A stretch of 64,000 nucleotides of DNA from NCBI RefSeq assembly GCF_004765795.1, contig NZ_SBIV01000006.1, positions 186,001 through 250,000 of the forward strand, read 5' to 3'. Source of the stretch: Halorussus marinus. Lineage in GTDB: Archaea > Halobacteriota > Halobacteria > Halobacteriales > Haladaptataceae. Under the pieces are notes generated by a model that was not told the origin of the DNA, did no database searches, and saw only the letters and a program-made list of their open reading frames with translations. The translations under genes and the position numbers were made by a program. Positions 17,560 through 25,934 of the stretch are shown piece by piece (the stretch's first letter is position 1; each line of letters starts with the position of its first letter).

Positions 17560-17967
17560 ATGACCCGATTCGACGCCGCGACCCCCGAGGAGCGCCGCAA
17601 GCTGTTCGTAGCGGCCATCGATGCCCACCGCGAGCGCGCGAGCCCGTACGCGACCTTCGAGGCCCACGAGGACGTCCGAGCCGACGACGAAGACGCCGAC
17701 GACCGGCTCCCGCCGTGGGTCCAGTTCGGCGACGGCACCCTCAATCTCGACTGCACCGACAAGGAACTCGACGCCCTGAAATCCCTGCTCGGGGAGTTTC
17801 CGGCGTTCAAGATCGACGACCTCGCCCGCCCCGAGGAGGCCGAGGGCGTCAACGTCCGGGTGTCTGCGCTGGCCGACCCCAACCGGGTCGCCCAGTGTAT
17901 CGACGCGGTCTTCCGGGACGTCTACGGCCAGCCCGAGGAGTTCCGGGCGTGGGTCGCGGCGGTGTGA
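17560..17967 (+). CDS. Small acidic haloarchaeal protein, unknown function
   Basis: A 135-residue soluble protein with alternating helix and strand predictions and highly acidic composition. The central stretch DRLPPWVQFGDGTLNLDC, followed by TDKELDALKSLLGEFPAF, suggests a small compact alpha/beta fold. It lies 36 bases downstream of the ribose-bisphosphate isomerase on the same strand, so co-transcription is likely. I recognise no named domain. Confidence 0.72.
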   Translation: MTRFDAATPEERRKLFVAAIDAHRERASPYATFEAHEDVRADDEDADDRLPPWVQFGDGTLNLDCTDKELDALKSLLGEFPAFKIDDLARPEEAEGVNVRVSALADPNRVAQCIDAVFRDVYGQPEEFRAWVAAV

Positions 17968-18006
17968 GCGGGGCGTCGACCGCCCGAGGCCTCCGATCGC
18001 CGGCGC

Positions 18007-19344
18007 TCAGAGCTTCGCGGTCACGTCGTCGAGTACGCCCGTCTCGACGAACGCCACGACGTGGTCGCCGGGCTCGACCACGGTGTCGCCCCGGGGGACG
18101 ACGTACTCGTGGTCGCGGGTGATCGCCCCGACGACGAACCCGGCCGGGAGGTCGCCGACCGCCTCTCGGATCGGTCGGCCGACGAGCACGCTCTCGTCGT
18201 CGACTTCGATCTCGATGACCTCCGCCCGGTCGTTCTCGATGAGCGAGACGTTTTCGGTGCGGGTCTCGCGGGTGAATCGGGTGATCTCCTCGGCGGTGAC
18301 CTCGCGGGGGTTTACCGCCACGTCGACGCCGACCGTCTCGAAGACGTCGACGTACTCGCCGTTCTCGACCACCGCGACGGTGCGGCTCGCGCCGAGTTGC
18401 TTGGCGAGGATCGACACCAGCAGGTTCTTCTCGTCGCTCTCTAAGGCCGCGACGACCGCGTCGGCCTCGTCGACGTGCTCGCGGGTGAGGAAGTCGGCGT
18501 CGGTCGCGTCGTTCTCCATCACGACCGAGTTCGGGAGGTCTTCGGCGAGCGCGCGTGCGCGGTCGTGATCGCGCTCGATGAGCCGGGGGTTGAGTCCCCG
18601 CTCTTCGAGGAGTCGGGCGGTGTGAAAGCCGATGTTGCTCCCGCCGATTATCACGAGGTCCTCGGTACCCGAGGGGGTCTCGCCCGGCGCGACCTCGACC
18701 GCGAACCCTTGGACGCTCTCGGGGCTCCCGATGACGACCGCCTTGTCGCCGGCTCGGATGACGGTGTCCCCGCGCGGGATCTCGACGTCGCCGTTCCGGA
18801 TGAGGGCCGCGAACGTCAGCGAGTCGAACCGGTCGGCCTCCTGGACCGTCTGGTCGACCACCGGGCTGTCGTCGGCGATCTCGAACTCGGCCATCTGGAC
18901 CGCCCCGCCGGCGAAGGGGTCGACGTCGCGGGCCGCGGGTAGGCCGATCACCCGGACGATGTCCTCGGCGGTCAGCAGGTTCGTACACACCATGAAGTCG
19001 ACCCCGAACGCGCGCTCGGTCTGGCGCCACGTCTCGAGGTAGTCGGTGCTCTTGACCCGCGCGATGGTGAACGGGTCGTCGATGGTCTTTGCCGTGCCGC
19101 AGGTCACTAAGTTCGTCTCGTCGTCGTCGGCGCTGGCGATGATCATGTCGGCCTCCGCGATGCCGGCCTCTTCGAGCGTCGCCAGCGACGTGCCGTCGCC
19201 CTGAATCGCGAGCACGTCGTGTGAATACGTCAGTGCGTCGACGCGCTCGCCGTCGATGTCTATGACGACGACCTCGTGGCTGGTCGCGAGGCTCGCGGCG
19301 ATCGAGGAGCCGACCTCGCCCGCCCCGACGATGATAATACGCAT
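18007..19344 (-). CDS. trkA: Trk potassium uptake regulatory protein TrkA
   Basis: A 445-residue cytoplasmic regulator with the duplicated RCK arrangement. The first RCK-N is MRIIIVGAGEVGSSIAASL (GAGEVG NAD loop, acidic end VIDID), followed by an RCK-C near 130-215. The second RCK-N is LVIIGGSNIGFHTARLLEE near residue 228, and the second RCK-C ends GDTVVEPGDHVVAFVETG. TrkA binds NAD(H) or nucleotides and gates the TrkH/KtrB membrane subunit. No TrkH is in the window, so the partner is elsewhere. The ATG at 19344 begins the canonical Rossmann strand. Confidence 0.92.
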   Translation of the reverse strand: MRIIIVGAGEVGSSIAASLATSHEVVVIDIDGERVDALTYSHDVLAIQGDGTSLATLEEAGIAEADMIIASADDDETNLVTCGTAKTIDDPFTIARVKSTDYLETWRQTERAFGVDFMVCTNLLTAEDIVRVIGLPAARDVDPFAGGAVQMAEFEIADDSPVVDQTVQEADRFDSLTFAALIRNGDVEIPRGDTVIRAGDKAVVIGSPESVQGFAVEVAPGETPSGTEDLVIIGGSNIGFHTARLLEERGLNPRLIERDHDRARALAEDLPNSVVMENDATDADFLTREHVDEADAVVAALESDEKNLLVSILAKQLGASRTVAVVENGEYVDVFETVGVDVAVNPREVTAEEITRFTRETRTENVSLIENDRAEVIEIEVDDESVLVGRPIREAVGDLPAGFVVGAITRDHEYVVPRGDTVVEPGDHVVAFVETGVLDDVTAKL

Positions 19345-19425
19345 TAGTAACCCTCCCTCGTCATTACGAACAGCGTAGCCAGTCGCGCCCTAAGATGATT
19401 TCCCTTCGGTCTCGGCGCCGAGGTC

Positions 19426-20196
19426 TCAGGAGGGGTTCTCGCCGGCCCGTCGCTGGGCCACCGCCGCCGGGAACCGGTAAGTCCGGTCGCCCACGACCGC
19501 CGCGCCGTACGATGCGTCGAGCGCCACCGGATCGACGCCGTCGCCGCGGCCGACCCCGAACCGGACGATGCGCGCGTCGGGGCCGAACCGCTCGACGGCG
19601 TCGTCGAACGTCCGGCCGTCGGCGTCGCCATCGACCGACGTGTACTCGAACCACCCGCTCGTCCCGCCGGTGTCGCCGGTCGCCCGCGCCAGCACGTCGT
19701 GGGTGCGCCACTCCCCGCCGGCGTCGCCGTCGTGGTAGGTGAGATACATCCCGTGGCGGCCCGAATCGGTCTCGACGACGAGGAACGTCTCGTCGGGGAC
19801 GCCGCCGTCGTCCGGCCCCGCGTAGTAGTCGTACGAGAGGGCGTCGAGGTCGCCGAGCGCGGGGGCGCCGTCGGGTCGGAGGACCGAAGCCGCGTAGTCG
19901 ACCGTCTCGCGACCGTCGGAGGTGATCCGTACCGGCCGGGGGTGGGCGTCGTCGGCCACCGGTTCGGCGGCTCGCTCGACGGTCGCGCCGTACTCGCCGT
20001 CGTCGTCGAGGTCGAAGAGGACCGCGCCCGGCGGGAGCGACGCGTCGACTCGCTGTCGGACCGCGTTCGCCACGGGCTCTCGTCCGTCCGAAGACGCCGT
20101 CGCGACCCCACTCCCCGTGCCCCTCGCTGTCAGCCACCCGCCCGTGACCGCGGTGGCGGCCGCGGCCTTCAGTACCTCCCGTCTGGACCAGTCCAT
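19426..20196 (-). CDS. Tat-exported protein of unknown function
   Basis: A 256-residue protein with a twin-arginine signal (SRREVLKAAAATAVTGGWLT at residues 4-23). The mature part is acidic and beta-rich, with segments such as AVLFDLDDDGEYGATVERA. I see no catalytic motif or membrane anchor, so it is probably released or surface-associated. The neighbouring gene at 20239 also encodes a Tat protein, reads in the same direction and ends 43 bases upstream of this start, so the two may be co-expressed. Confidence 0.78.
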   Translation of the reverse strand: MDWSRREVLKAAAATAVTGGWLTARGTGSGVATASSDGREPVANAVRQRVDASLPPGAVLFDLDDDGEYGATVERAAEPVADDAHPRPVRITSDGRETVDYAASVLRPDGAPALGDLDALSYDYYAGPDDGGVPDETFLVVETDSGRHGMYLTYHDGDAGGEWRTHDVLARATGDTGGTSGWFEYTSVDGDADGRTFDDAVERFGPDARIVRFGVGRGDGVDPVALDASYGAAVVGDRTYRFPAAVAQRRAGENPS

Positions 20197-20238
20197 ATCG
20201 GTGTCACGCCGGAGATCGTGTTATGTCTTCGTGCCGAT

Positions 20239-20847
20239 TCAGCCCCGATTCAGTTCGAGGGTCACGGTCACCGGGTCGTCGGTCGCGTCGAACGCGATCG
20301 CGCCCGAGTACCGGTAGTCGTCGCGGCCGCCGCCGGCCACGGCTCCCCGGACCACGTTGCCGTCGACGGTGTCGCCCCGGTCGGCGTGGTCGCCTTTCTG
20401 CACGCGACCGCTCACGCGGAACTCGTAGTCCGCGTCCCGACCGGTGGATCTGATCTCGACGCGGTTGGGGAGCCGTCCCGTGTTGTCCCGGATCAGATCG
20501 CCGTTCACGAACACTTTCCCCGGGCCGGTGAGGTCGAGTTCGCGTATCTCCCCGGAGAACCGGAAGCTGTCGGCCCGGCCCTCGCTGGCCGCGCCCTCGA
20601 CGGTCCGGGCGTCGAGGAACTCGTCGCCGCTGTCGCTCTCGTAGGGGCCGCCGCGCCGGATCTCGCCGCTCACGCGGATCCGGTATCGAAACACTTCCTC
20701 GCTGGTCGAGCGGAACGTGACGACGTTCGGCGTCGCGCTCGCGCTCCCGGCGAACGCCGCGCCGGCGACGCCCGCGGCCGCCCCGCTCAGCATCGTTCGT
20801 CGGGCGATACCCCGGTCGCTCGCGTCGGTCGTCGTGTCGTCGGGCAT
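20239..20847 (-). CDS. Tat-exported beta-rich protein of unknown function
   Basis: A 202-residue protein. The twin-arginine signal reads ARRTMLSGAAAGVAGAAFAG at about residues 15-34, with a likely cleavage near SASA. The mature part is two similar beta-rich halves: FRYRIRVSGEIRRGGPYE... and YEFRVSGRVQKGDHADRGD..., each followed by a D-F/Y-R-F/Y-S-G segment (DSFRFSGEI; DDYRYSGAI). This internal repeat suggests a tandem duplication of a small beta domain. The ATG at 20847 was chosen because it puts the Tat motif close to the N terminus; a start at 20904 would add 19 basic residues. Confidence 0.78.
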   Translation of the reverse strand: MPDDTTTDASDRGIARRTMLSGAAAGVAGAAFAGSASATPNVVTFRSTSEEVFRYRIRVSGEIRRGGPYESDSGDEFLDARTVEGAASEGRADSFRFSGEIRELDLTGPGKVFVNGDLIRDNTGRLPNRVEIRSTGRDADYEFRVSGRVQKGDHADRGDTVDGNVVRGAVAGGGRDDYRYSGAIAFDATDDPVTVTLELNRG

Positions 20848-21127
20848 CTCTCTCCCCCGGTCGGGGCGTCGGGCGCCGCGCGCTTCAAACCGGTCGGCGC
20901 TCAAGCCGACTCAACCCGGATCAATCGGTGTTCCCGCCGAATCAAACGGCGTTCACGAACGCAACGACTGATTGTCAACTGACAACGTATGTCAGTAGTT
21001 CTCGCGGCGACAGGTCGGGGCGCCGACCGAGTCGCGCGAAACCCCGGCGTTCGGGTCGGCTCGCCGTCACGTTCGGGCGACGCGAGGGTCCGGGAGGTTT
21101 TAGTGACCGGGGTCGAAGGCCCGAGGC

Positions 21128-21865
21128 ATGTCCGCCCAGGTTACGACCGCCCCGGCCGAGCCGGTCTCGGTCGCCATCGACCCGCACGTCCACTCGCAGG
21201 CCTCCTACGACGGACACGAGCCGGTCGAACTCCTCTTGGAGCAGGCCGCGGACGTGGGTCTCGACGGGATCGTGATCACCGACCACGACGAGATCGGCGC
21301 GTCGCTCAGGGCGGCCGAGATCGCGCCCGACTACGGTCTGCTCGGGATCCCGGGCGTCGAGGTCTCGACGGCCGCGGGCCACCTCCTCGCGATCGGCGTC
21401 GAGGAGCGCCCGGCCCCGGGCCGACCGCTCGACGAGACCGTCGAGACCGTCCGGGACCTCGGCGGGGTCGCGGTCGTCCCCCATCCGTTCCAGCGGACCC
21501 GCCACGGCGTCCCCAAGCGACATCTCCGGGACTGTGACGCCATCGAGGTGTTCAACTCGTGGGTGTTCACCGGCTATCGCAACCGTCGGGCAAAGCGGTT
21601 CGCCCGCGAACACGACTACCCCGGCGTCGCGGCAAGCGACGCCCACTCGGCGGGGTACATCGGCCGGGCGTACACCGAACTGGCGGTCGACGACGCGGCC
21701 TCGAAGGCAGACCTCGACGGCGATCGGGTGGTCGAGGCCATCCGCGAGGGCGAGGCCGAGATCCGCGGGCGGCGCCAGCCGATCCACCGGAGCGCCCGCC
21801 ACTATCTGGCCGGCGCGGGCCGGAAGGTCGGCTGGGCGGTCCGGCCTCACGTTCCCGGGCTGTGA
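21128..21865 (+). CDS. PHP-domain metal-dependent phosphoesterase
   Basis: A 245-residue protein with the PHP fold. Metal ligands are visible as DPHVHSQASYDG near residues 20-31, ITDHDE near 50, GVEVST near 77, a His pair PHPFQRTRHG near 121, and a C-terminal DAHSAGYIGRAYT near 177 (Asp-x-His). The set of ligands is complete for hydrolysis of phosphoester bonds by trinuclear metal PHP enzymes. The substrate is unknown; related archaeal proteins are annotated as PHP-associated or histidinol-phosphatase-like. The start at 21128 is the only ATG upstream of the first motif. Confidence 0.85.
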   Translation: MSAQVTTAPAEPVSVAIDPHVHSQASYDGHEPVELLLEQAADVGLDGIVITDHDEIGASLRAAEIAPDYGLLGIPGVEVSTAAGHLLAIGVEERPAPGRPLDETVETVRDLGGVAVVPHPFQRTRHGVPKRHLRDCDAIEVFNSWVFTGYRNRRAKRFAREHDYPGVAASDAHSAGYIGRAYTELAVDDAASKADLDGDRVVEAIREGEAEIRGRRQPIHRSARHYLAGAGRKVGWAVRPHVPGL

Positions 21866-21904
21866 CGGCCCAGCCGCCACGACCGCGGGAAGTCGGTCGT
21901 TCGG

Positions 21905-23191
21905 TTACGCCGTCCGCCGGAGGTAGACGCCGCCGCCGACGAACCCGAGCGCGACGAGCGTCAGTCCCAGTTCCGCCCCGGCGAACCAGTAGGGGAGCCA
22001 CGGCGCCGCACCCCGCGCCAGACTCACCGCGGGGTCGAGGACGGGGAGCCTATCGGCGCCGGCGCCCGCCGCGGCGTTGTACCGCTCGCCGGTCGGGCGC
22101 TCGCCCTCGGGGAGTCGCTCGGCCTCGTAGGGGATGTGTTCGGTGGTCGCGCTCCAGACGACGGTCCCGTTGGGCGTGACCTCCAGAAGTCGCTTGTTGA
22201 GCGTGTCGGTCACGAGGGTGTTGCCGTTCGCCAGCCGGTCGGCGTCTCGGGGCCAGTCGAACGGGATCCCGCCGGCCGAGTCCAGCTCCCAGGCGACCGT
22301 CCACTCGCCGGTCGACTCCTCGCGGTGCAACTCGACCACGCGGTTGTTGTCGCTGTCGGCGACGAGGACCGCGCCCTCGCCGAGCCACTGGGGGTTGTGC
22401 TGGTGGTTCAGCAGGCCGGGGTCGCCACACTGCACGTCGCCATCGCCGTCCGCGTCGCTCAGCTGGCCGCGCTGTGTGCAGGTGGCGTCGTCGCCGCCGT
22501 CGTCCTCGTTGATGACCTCGACGACGCCCTCGCCGCGCTCGACGACGAGGACCTGATTGGCGTTGCGCAGTGACACCAGATAGCGCCCCTCGTCGATCAC
22601 GTCGACGTCGTTGATGTGGAGCCAGTCGGTCCGGGTGGGATCGTCGGGCGCGTCGTAGAACGACGACCCGCGCCACTCCCAGACGGTCTGGTTGCCCGAG
22701 ACGATCGCGATCCGCTCGTGCTCCATGTCGGTGACGAGATACTCGCCGTCGCCGACGCGCTCGACGTCGTGGACCTCGCTGTTCGTCGGGGTCCGGACCG
22801 GGAACGAGTACTCGGAGACGACCTCGGGGGTCGGTTCGGGGTCGATGATCCGGAACCCGGTGTGCGTGCACGGCGACTCGTAGGGGCCACAGTCGTCGTA
22901 CCCCCCGTGCATGAACCCCGCCATCACGCTCCCGTTGTCGAGCATCGTCACGTCGAAGTAGCTGTCGGCGCTCCCCTCGTGCCAGACGACCTCGCTCCGC
23001 TCGAAGAGCGTGACGCCCCCGTAGTCGTGCCACCCCGCGCCCCCGCCCTGTACGCCGACGAGCGTCCGGCGGTCCTCGTCGGCCGCGACGCTCCGATCGG
23101 GGGTGGTGAGCCCGCTGACCGCGAGGGTCCCGATCAGGAGCGCGACGCCGATCGCGAGAACGACCGTACTGCGCGTCTTCCTATCCATCAC
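21905..23191 (-). CDS. Arylsulfotransferase-like membrane-anchored beta-propeller protein
   Basis: A 428-residue protein. An N-terminal signal anchor (STVVLAIGVALLIGTLAVSG, about 7-26) is followed by a large extracellular domain with propeller-like repeats: HDVERVGDGEYLVTDMEHER, DWLHINDVDVIDEGRYLVSL, HNPQWLGEGAVLVADSDNNR, DADRLANGNTLVTDT. A C-terminal helix (LGLTLVALGFVGGGVYL) and basic tail end it. The repeats and the HxND/W patterns fit the arylsulfotransferase (ASST-like) family found in haloarchaea. Whether it is an active sulfotransferase is not known. It is the last host gene before the integrated element, ending its 5' side 108 bases from the attL repeat. Confidence 0.8.
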   Translation of the reverse strand: MMDRKTRSTVVLAIGVALLIGTLAVSGLTTPDRSVAADEDRRTLVGVQGGGAGWHDYGGVTLFERSEVVWHEGSADSYFDVTMLDNGSVMAGFMHGGYDDCGPYESPCTHTGFRIIDPEPTPEVVSEYSFPVRTPTNSEVHDVERVGDGEYLVTDMEHERIAIVSGNQTVWEWRGSSFYDAPDDPTRTDWLHINDVDVIDEGRYLVSLRNANQVLVVERGEGVVEVINEDDGGDDATCTQRGQLSDADGDGDVQCGDPGLLNHQHNPQWLGEGAVLVADSDNNRVVELHREESTGEWTVAWELDSAGGIPFDWPRDADRLANGNTLVTDTLNKRLLEVTPNGTVVWSATTEHIPYEAERLPEGERPTGERYNAAAGAGADRLPVLDPAVSLARGAAPWLPYWFAGAELGLTLVALGFVGGGVYLRRTA

Positions 23192-23299
23192 GGAACCACT
23201 CGACGCGGACGCGGGAAAAGGCTTCGAACGTTCGAGTTGTCGGGGATCCGACCGGCGCTACTGACGCGGAGCCGTCGCTCGTCGTCGCGAAATGCGGGA

Positions 23300-23327
23300 A
23301 GAAGTGGGCCGGCGCGAATTCGAATCG
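23300..23327. repeat. attL: displaced 3' end of tRNA-Pro
   Basis: These 28 bases are identical to 60758-60785 and correspond to the last 23 bases of the tRNA plus 5 bases of downstream sequence. Homology would continue for 9 more bases (CGGTTACGG, 23384-23392 matching 60786-60794) but is interrupted by a 56-bp palindromic insert. Confidence 0.92.
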
Positions 23328-23383
23328 AGCGAGACTCGCTACGCTCGTCTCGCGTACTCTCGTTCGCTTCGCTCACGAGAACG
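23328..23383. repeat. 56-bp palindromic mini-element inside attL
   Basis: Two adjacent imperfect stem-loops are visible: GCGAGAC (23329-23335) pairs with GTCTCGC (23347-23353), and TCTCGT (23358-23363) pairs with ACGAGA (23375-23380). Both loops are TCGCT-rich. Similar GAGCGAAGCGAACGAG-type palindromes are common in haloarchaeal intergenic regions. It splits the tRNA-derived sequence, so it arrived after, or together with, the formation of attL. Confidence 0.75.
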
Positions 23384-23557
23384 CGGTTACGGATCGAGCG
23401 TTCCAAACGATTTCGCGGGTCCTGCCGGGCATGCGGCCCTCCGGGCCGTTCCGGGCGGGCTTCCACCGTCCAAGGCCGACGGACCTCACCCCGGACTTCA
23501 CCGGCAGGGTGCGCTCAATCCAATCCCGGCCCGCAAACTCGCCCGTGCCCCAGAACA

Positions 23558-24586
23558 ATGGCACGAAACTCTCCCGACAACAGGCTTGAACCCCTCACAC
23601 CACGCGACGCAGTGGATCTGTACAAACAAGACCGTGAACGCGAACTCTCAGACGCGACCCTGCAGTCACACGGATACAGACTACAACGCTTCGTGGAATG
23701 GTGCGACCAAGAAGAGATTGACAACTTGAACGACATCACCGGCCGCGATGTTCAACGCTTCAAAATATTCCGGAAACAGAAGGTGAGCGATGTCACGCTT
23801 AAATCTAACCTGGACACACTCCGTGTCTTCCTCAGATTCGCTGTCAGCATCAACGCGTGTATCGACGGCCTCGATGAAACGGTCAACTCCCCCAGTTTAG
23901 CTGACCCGGGCGCGCAAGGCACCGACACGGTCCCCCGACAGAAGGCCGAGCAGATCCTGAAGTACCTCGATAAGTACCAGTACGCGTCCCTACAACACGT
24001 CATCTTCCGGATCCTCTGGGAGACCGGGATGCGGATGGGCGCAGCACGAGCAATCGACCTGCAACACTACCACCCGCGAGACGAATACATCGAACTCCGA
24101 CACAACCCAGACACCGACACCCCACTGAAGAACAAGCGAAAAGGGGAGCGGGCAGTCGCAATCAGCACGCGGACCTGCAGGATCATCGATGACCACATCG
24201 AACACCACCGTCACGACGTACAGGACGACCACCGCAGAGACCCGCTTTTAACAACGAAACACGGTAGAATCACGAAGAACACGATCCGACTCAACGTGTA
24301 CCGAGTCACCCGGCCGTGTACGTTTAACGGCGGTGACTGTCCGCATGACCGCGACACGGACGAGTGCGAAGCAATGGATAACATGGCTGCGAGCAAATGC
24401 CCGTCTAGCACTGCTCCGCACTCGATTCGACACGGAGCGATTACTGACTACTTATCGTCAGATGTCGCTGCAGACGTCGTCAGCGACCGGATGAACGTCG
24501 GTACGGACATTATTGAGGAGAGATACGATCACCGTGATTCGCGGTCGAAAATGCGGCAGCGGAGAGAACGCATCGACTGGCTGTAA
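23558..24586 (+). CDS. int: Tyrosine site-specific integrase
   Basis: A 342-residue integrase. The N-terminal SAM-like DNA-binding domain (about 10-110, ending FLRFAVSINACID) precedes a catalytic domain. Its motifs are ETGMRMGAARAIDL (first Arg, about residue 158), a KGERAVAI beta-strand Lys, APHSIRHGAITDYL (His-x-x-Arg, about 288), and the nucleophile Tyr in EERYDHRDSR near residue 326. It probably excises and integrates the element at tRNA-Pro. The ATG at 23558 is preceded by non-coding palindromic sequence; the longer upstream reading crosses attL and is not credible. A Cys/His-rich insertion (CTFNGGDCPHDRDTDECEA) before the His-x-x-Arg box resembles a zinc-binding loop, common in haloarchaeal integrases. 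Confidence 0.92.
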   Translation: MARNSPDNRLEPLTPRDAVDLYKQDRERELSDATLQSHGYRLQRFVEWCDQEEIDNLNDITGRDVQRFKIFRKQKVSDVTLKSNLDTLRVFLRFAVSINACIDGLDETVNSPSLADPGAQGTDTVPRQKAEQILKYLDKYQYASLQHVIFRILWETGMRMGAARAIDLQHYHPRDEYIELRHNPDTDTPLKNKRKGERAVAISTRTCRIIDDHIEHHRHDVQDDHRRDPLLTTKHGRITKNTIRLNVYRVTRPCTFNGGDCPHDRDTDECEAMDNMAASKCPSSTAPHSIRHGAITDYLSSDVAADVVSDRMNVGTDIIEERYDHRDSRSKMRQRRERIDWL

Positions 24587-24621
24587 CCCGCGGGTGAGAG
24601 GGCAGGCACCCCAAACCGCGC

Positions 24622-25455
24622 TCACTTCCCAGTGTCCTCTTCGAGCACGTACCGATCCAGATTATCCAACGCCCGACCAACAGTCCGCGGAGCGACACCC
24701 AATCGCTCCGCACCTTTTCGCTTCGATAACGAATCCGGGTGGTCATCATGAACCATCGATAGTACAGCTCGCACCTCATCGTAGTCATCCCCAGGAACGA
24801 CTTTCCCCGAGTCGTCGTAGGTGAAGCCGAGCGGAGCCCGCCCGCGGTCACGATCGAGCCCATCACACCACCTTCGAACGTCACGAATCGCAGCCTCACG
24901 CTGCAACTCCGGACCACTCTTATCGAGCGATTCCAGCACCCCCAGCACCGCGTCCGCGGAATCACTATCGATCTCTGCAGCGACATCGTTCAGGTGGAGT
25001 GTCACACCAGAGTTGATCAGCGTTTCAACGCGGTCACGAATCTCTTCATGACCCTTACCGAGCGTTTCGATACTGTCAACGACGACGTGACGAATGTCGT
25101 CAGTCTTCTCGCTCACGCTCACACCATTCACGACGTGCCGCCGTTCGGGATCGATCCCCATCGCAATTCCACCAACGTCGATGGGGAACGCGCGGTCGGG
25201 GAGTTCGATCTTCCCGCTCGCAATTTGGTGTCCGTAGTCAGCGCGCGTTGCAGAGTCGATGTCTCCCGTGTCCACAATCTGGTTGGCGTGCGCTAAGCAC
25301 GACCGTACCGACTGTGCGAGTTCCTTCCGGGTTGGTTGGTGAACGATTACGCAGCACTTGTCAACCTCGCTGTCACCGTCAGTGTCACTGTCACCGAGCG
25401 AGTCGATGTCAGTCAACTGTAACTGATCCTCGTCGTCTAACTCTGCCTCTGTCAT
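24622..25455 (-). CDS. Recombinase-derived DNA-binding protein, candidate repressor or replication regulator
   Basis: A 277-residue protein. Its C-terminal half (about 125-270) resembles the tail of haloarchaeal serine recombinases: ETLGKGHEEIRDRVETLIN (the long E-helix region), RGRAPLGFTYDDSGKVVPGD, then an HTH reading DSLSKRKGAERLGVAPRTVG. The N-terminal third lacks the YxRVSTxxQ catalytic serine motif, so strand cleavage is unlikely and a DNA-binding role is inferred. It is convergent with the integrase (35 bases apart) and divergent from the next gene. The start abuts a region with three iteron-like repeats (25513-25600), its likely target. This fold assignment is by eye only. Confidence 0.65.
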   Translation of the reverse strand: MTEAELDDEDQLQLTDIDSLGDSDTDGDSEVDKCCVIVHQPTRKELAQSVRSCLAHANQIVDTGDIDSATRADYGHQIASGKIELPDRAFPIDVGGIAMGIDPERRHVVNGVSVSEKTDDIRHVVVDSIETLGKGHEEIRDRVETLINSGVTLHLNDVAAEIDSDSADAVLGVLESLDKSGPELQREAAIRDVRRWCDGLDRDRGRAPLGFTYDDSGKVVPGDDYDEVRAVLSMVHDDHPDSLSKRKGAERLGVAPRTVGRALDNLDRYVLEEDTGK

Positions 25456-25512
25456 TACATGTCAAGGTAGTCCCGTCACGACCATAAGTTTTCACAGGGG
25501 GTTTCCGCACCT

Positions 25513-25600
25513 GTGCGAAAACCATACGCGGAATAGGCGAACCCGTGGCGGAAACCCTACGCGAAAACGAAACAATGGGGTGCGAAAACCATGCGCGAAA
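25513..25600. repeat. Three iteron- or operator-like direct repeats at 33-34 bp spacing
   Basis: Copies occur at 25513-25533, 25546-25566 and 25580-25600, with consensus GTGCGRAAACCMTRCGCGRAA. The spacing of 33 and 34 bases puts them on the same helical face. An inverted half-site (TTTCCGCAC, 25502-25510) lies just before the first. They sit between the start of the recombinase-derived regulator and the next operon, fitting either an operator array or replication iterons. Confidence 0.82.
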
Positions 25601-25820
25601 CCCATTCAGAGCAGCCATCTCAAACTATTGAGGTTTGAAAACACCGCGCGGTAGCTAAGGTGTTTATAGATGCTACAAAGAAATCTGAGGCTGCGGATGG
25701 GGTTTGGCCAGGGTGTAATATCGCCTCTCACACCCGGATATGTGTGTTGATGTAGAGGGTGTGGAGGATTTACCCCCCAAGAGTTTGAGACGTTCGCCCA
25801 CTGGGGTGGCGGGCGCTCAT

Positions 25821-25856
25821 GCGCCACTGGGCTTCGAGACAGTGACCGCGGTCAGG
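25821..25856. repeat. Direct-repeat copy 1 flanking the HTH/nuclease-like gene
   Basis: The stretch GCGCCACTGGGCTTCGAG, then GTGACCGCGGTCAG, recurs with small changes at 26849-26891 (GCGCCGCTGGGCTTCGAG, then CCGCGGTCAG). The two copies bracket the 291-residue gene. Shorter relatives (CTCACACGCCGCT) occur at 26973-26985 and 27128-27140, and CCGCGGTCAG at 27148-27157. Confidence 0.7.
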
Positions 25857-25934
25857 GTGAGTGTAACCCCCTCTGAAAACCACACGAAGAACCCCACGGC
25901 AAGGAGACATTATACCAGAACCAGAAAATAACAT

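Larger units (their letters stand above)
25456..25934. promoter_or_regulatory. Divergent regulatory region with repeats and a TATA-like element
   Basis: The region separates the regulator (minus) from the 291-residue protein (plus). It holds the iteron-like repeats, a TATA-like CATTATACC about 20-27 bases before the plus-strand ATG at 25935, and the first copy of a 36-bp motif (25821-25856) repeated after that gene. Small readings here have no coding character. Confidence 0.6.
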
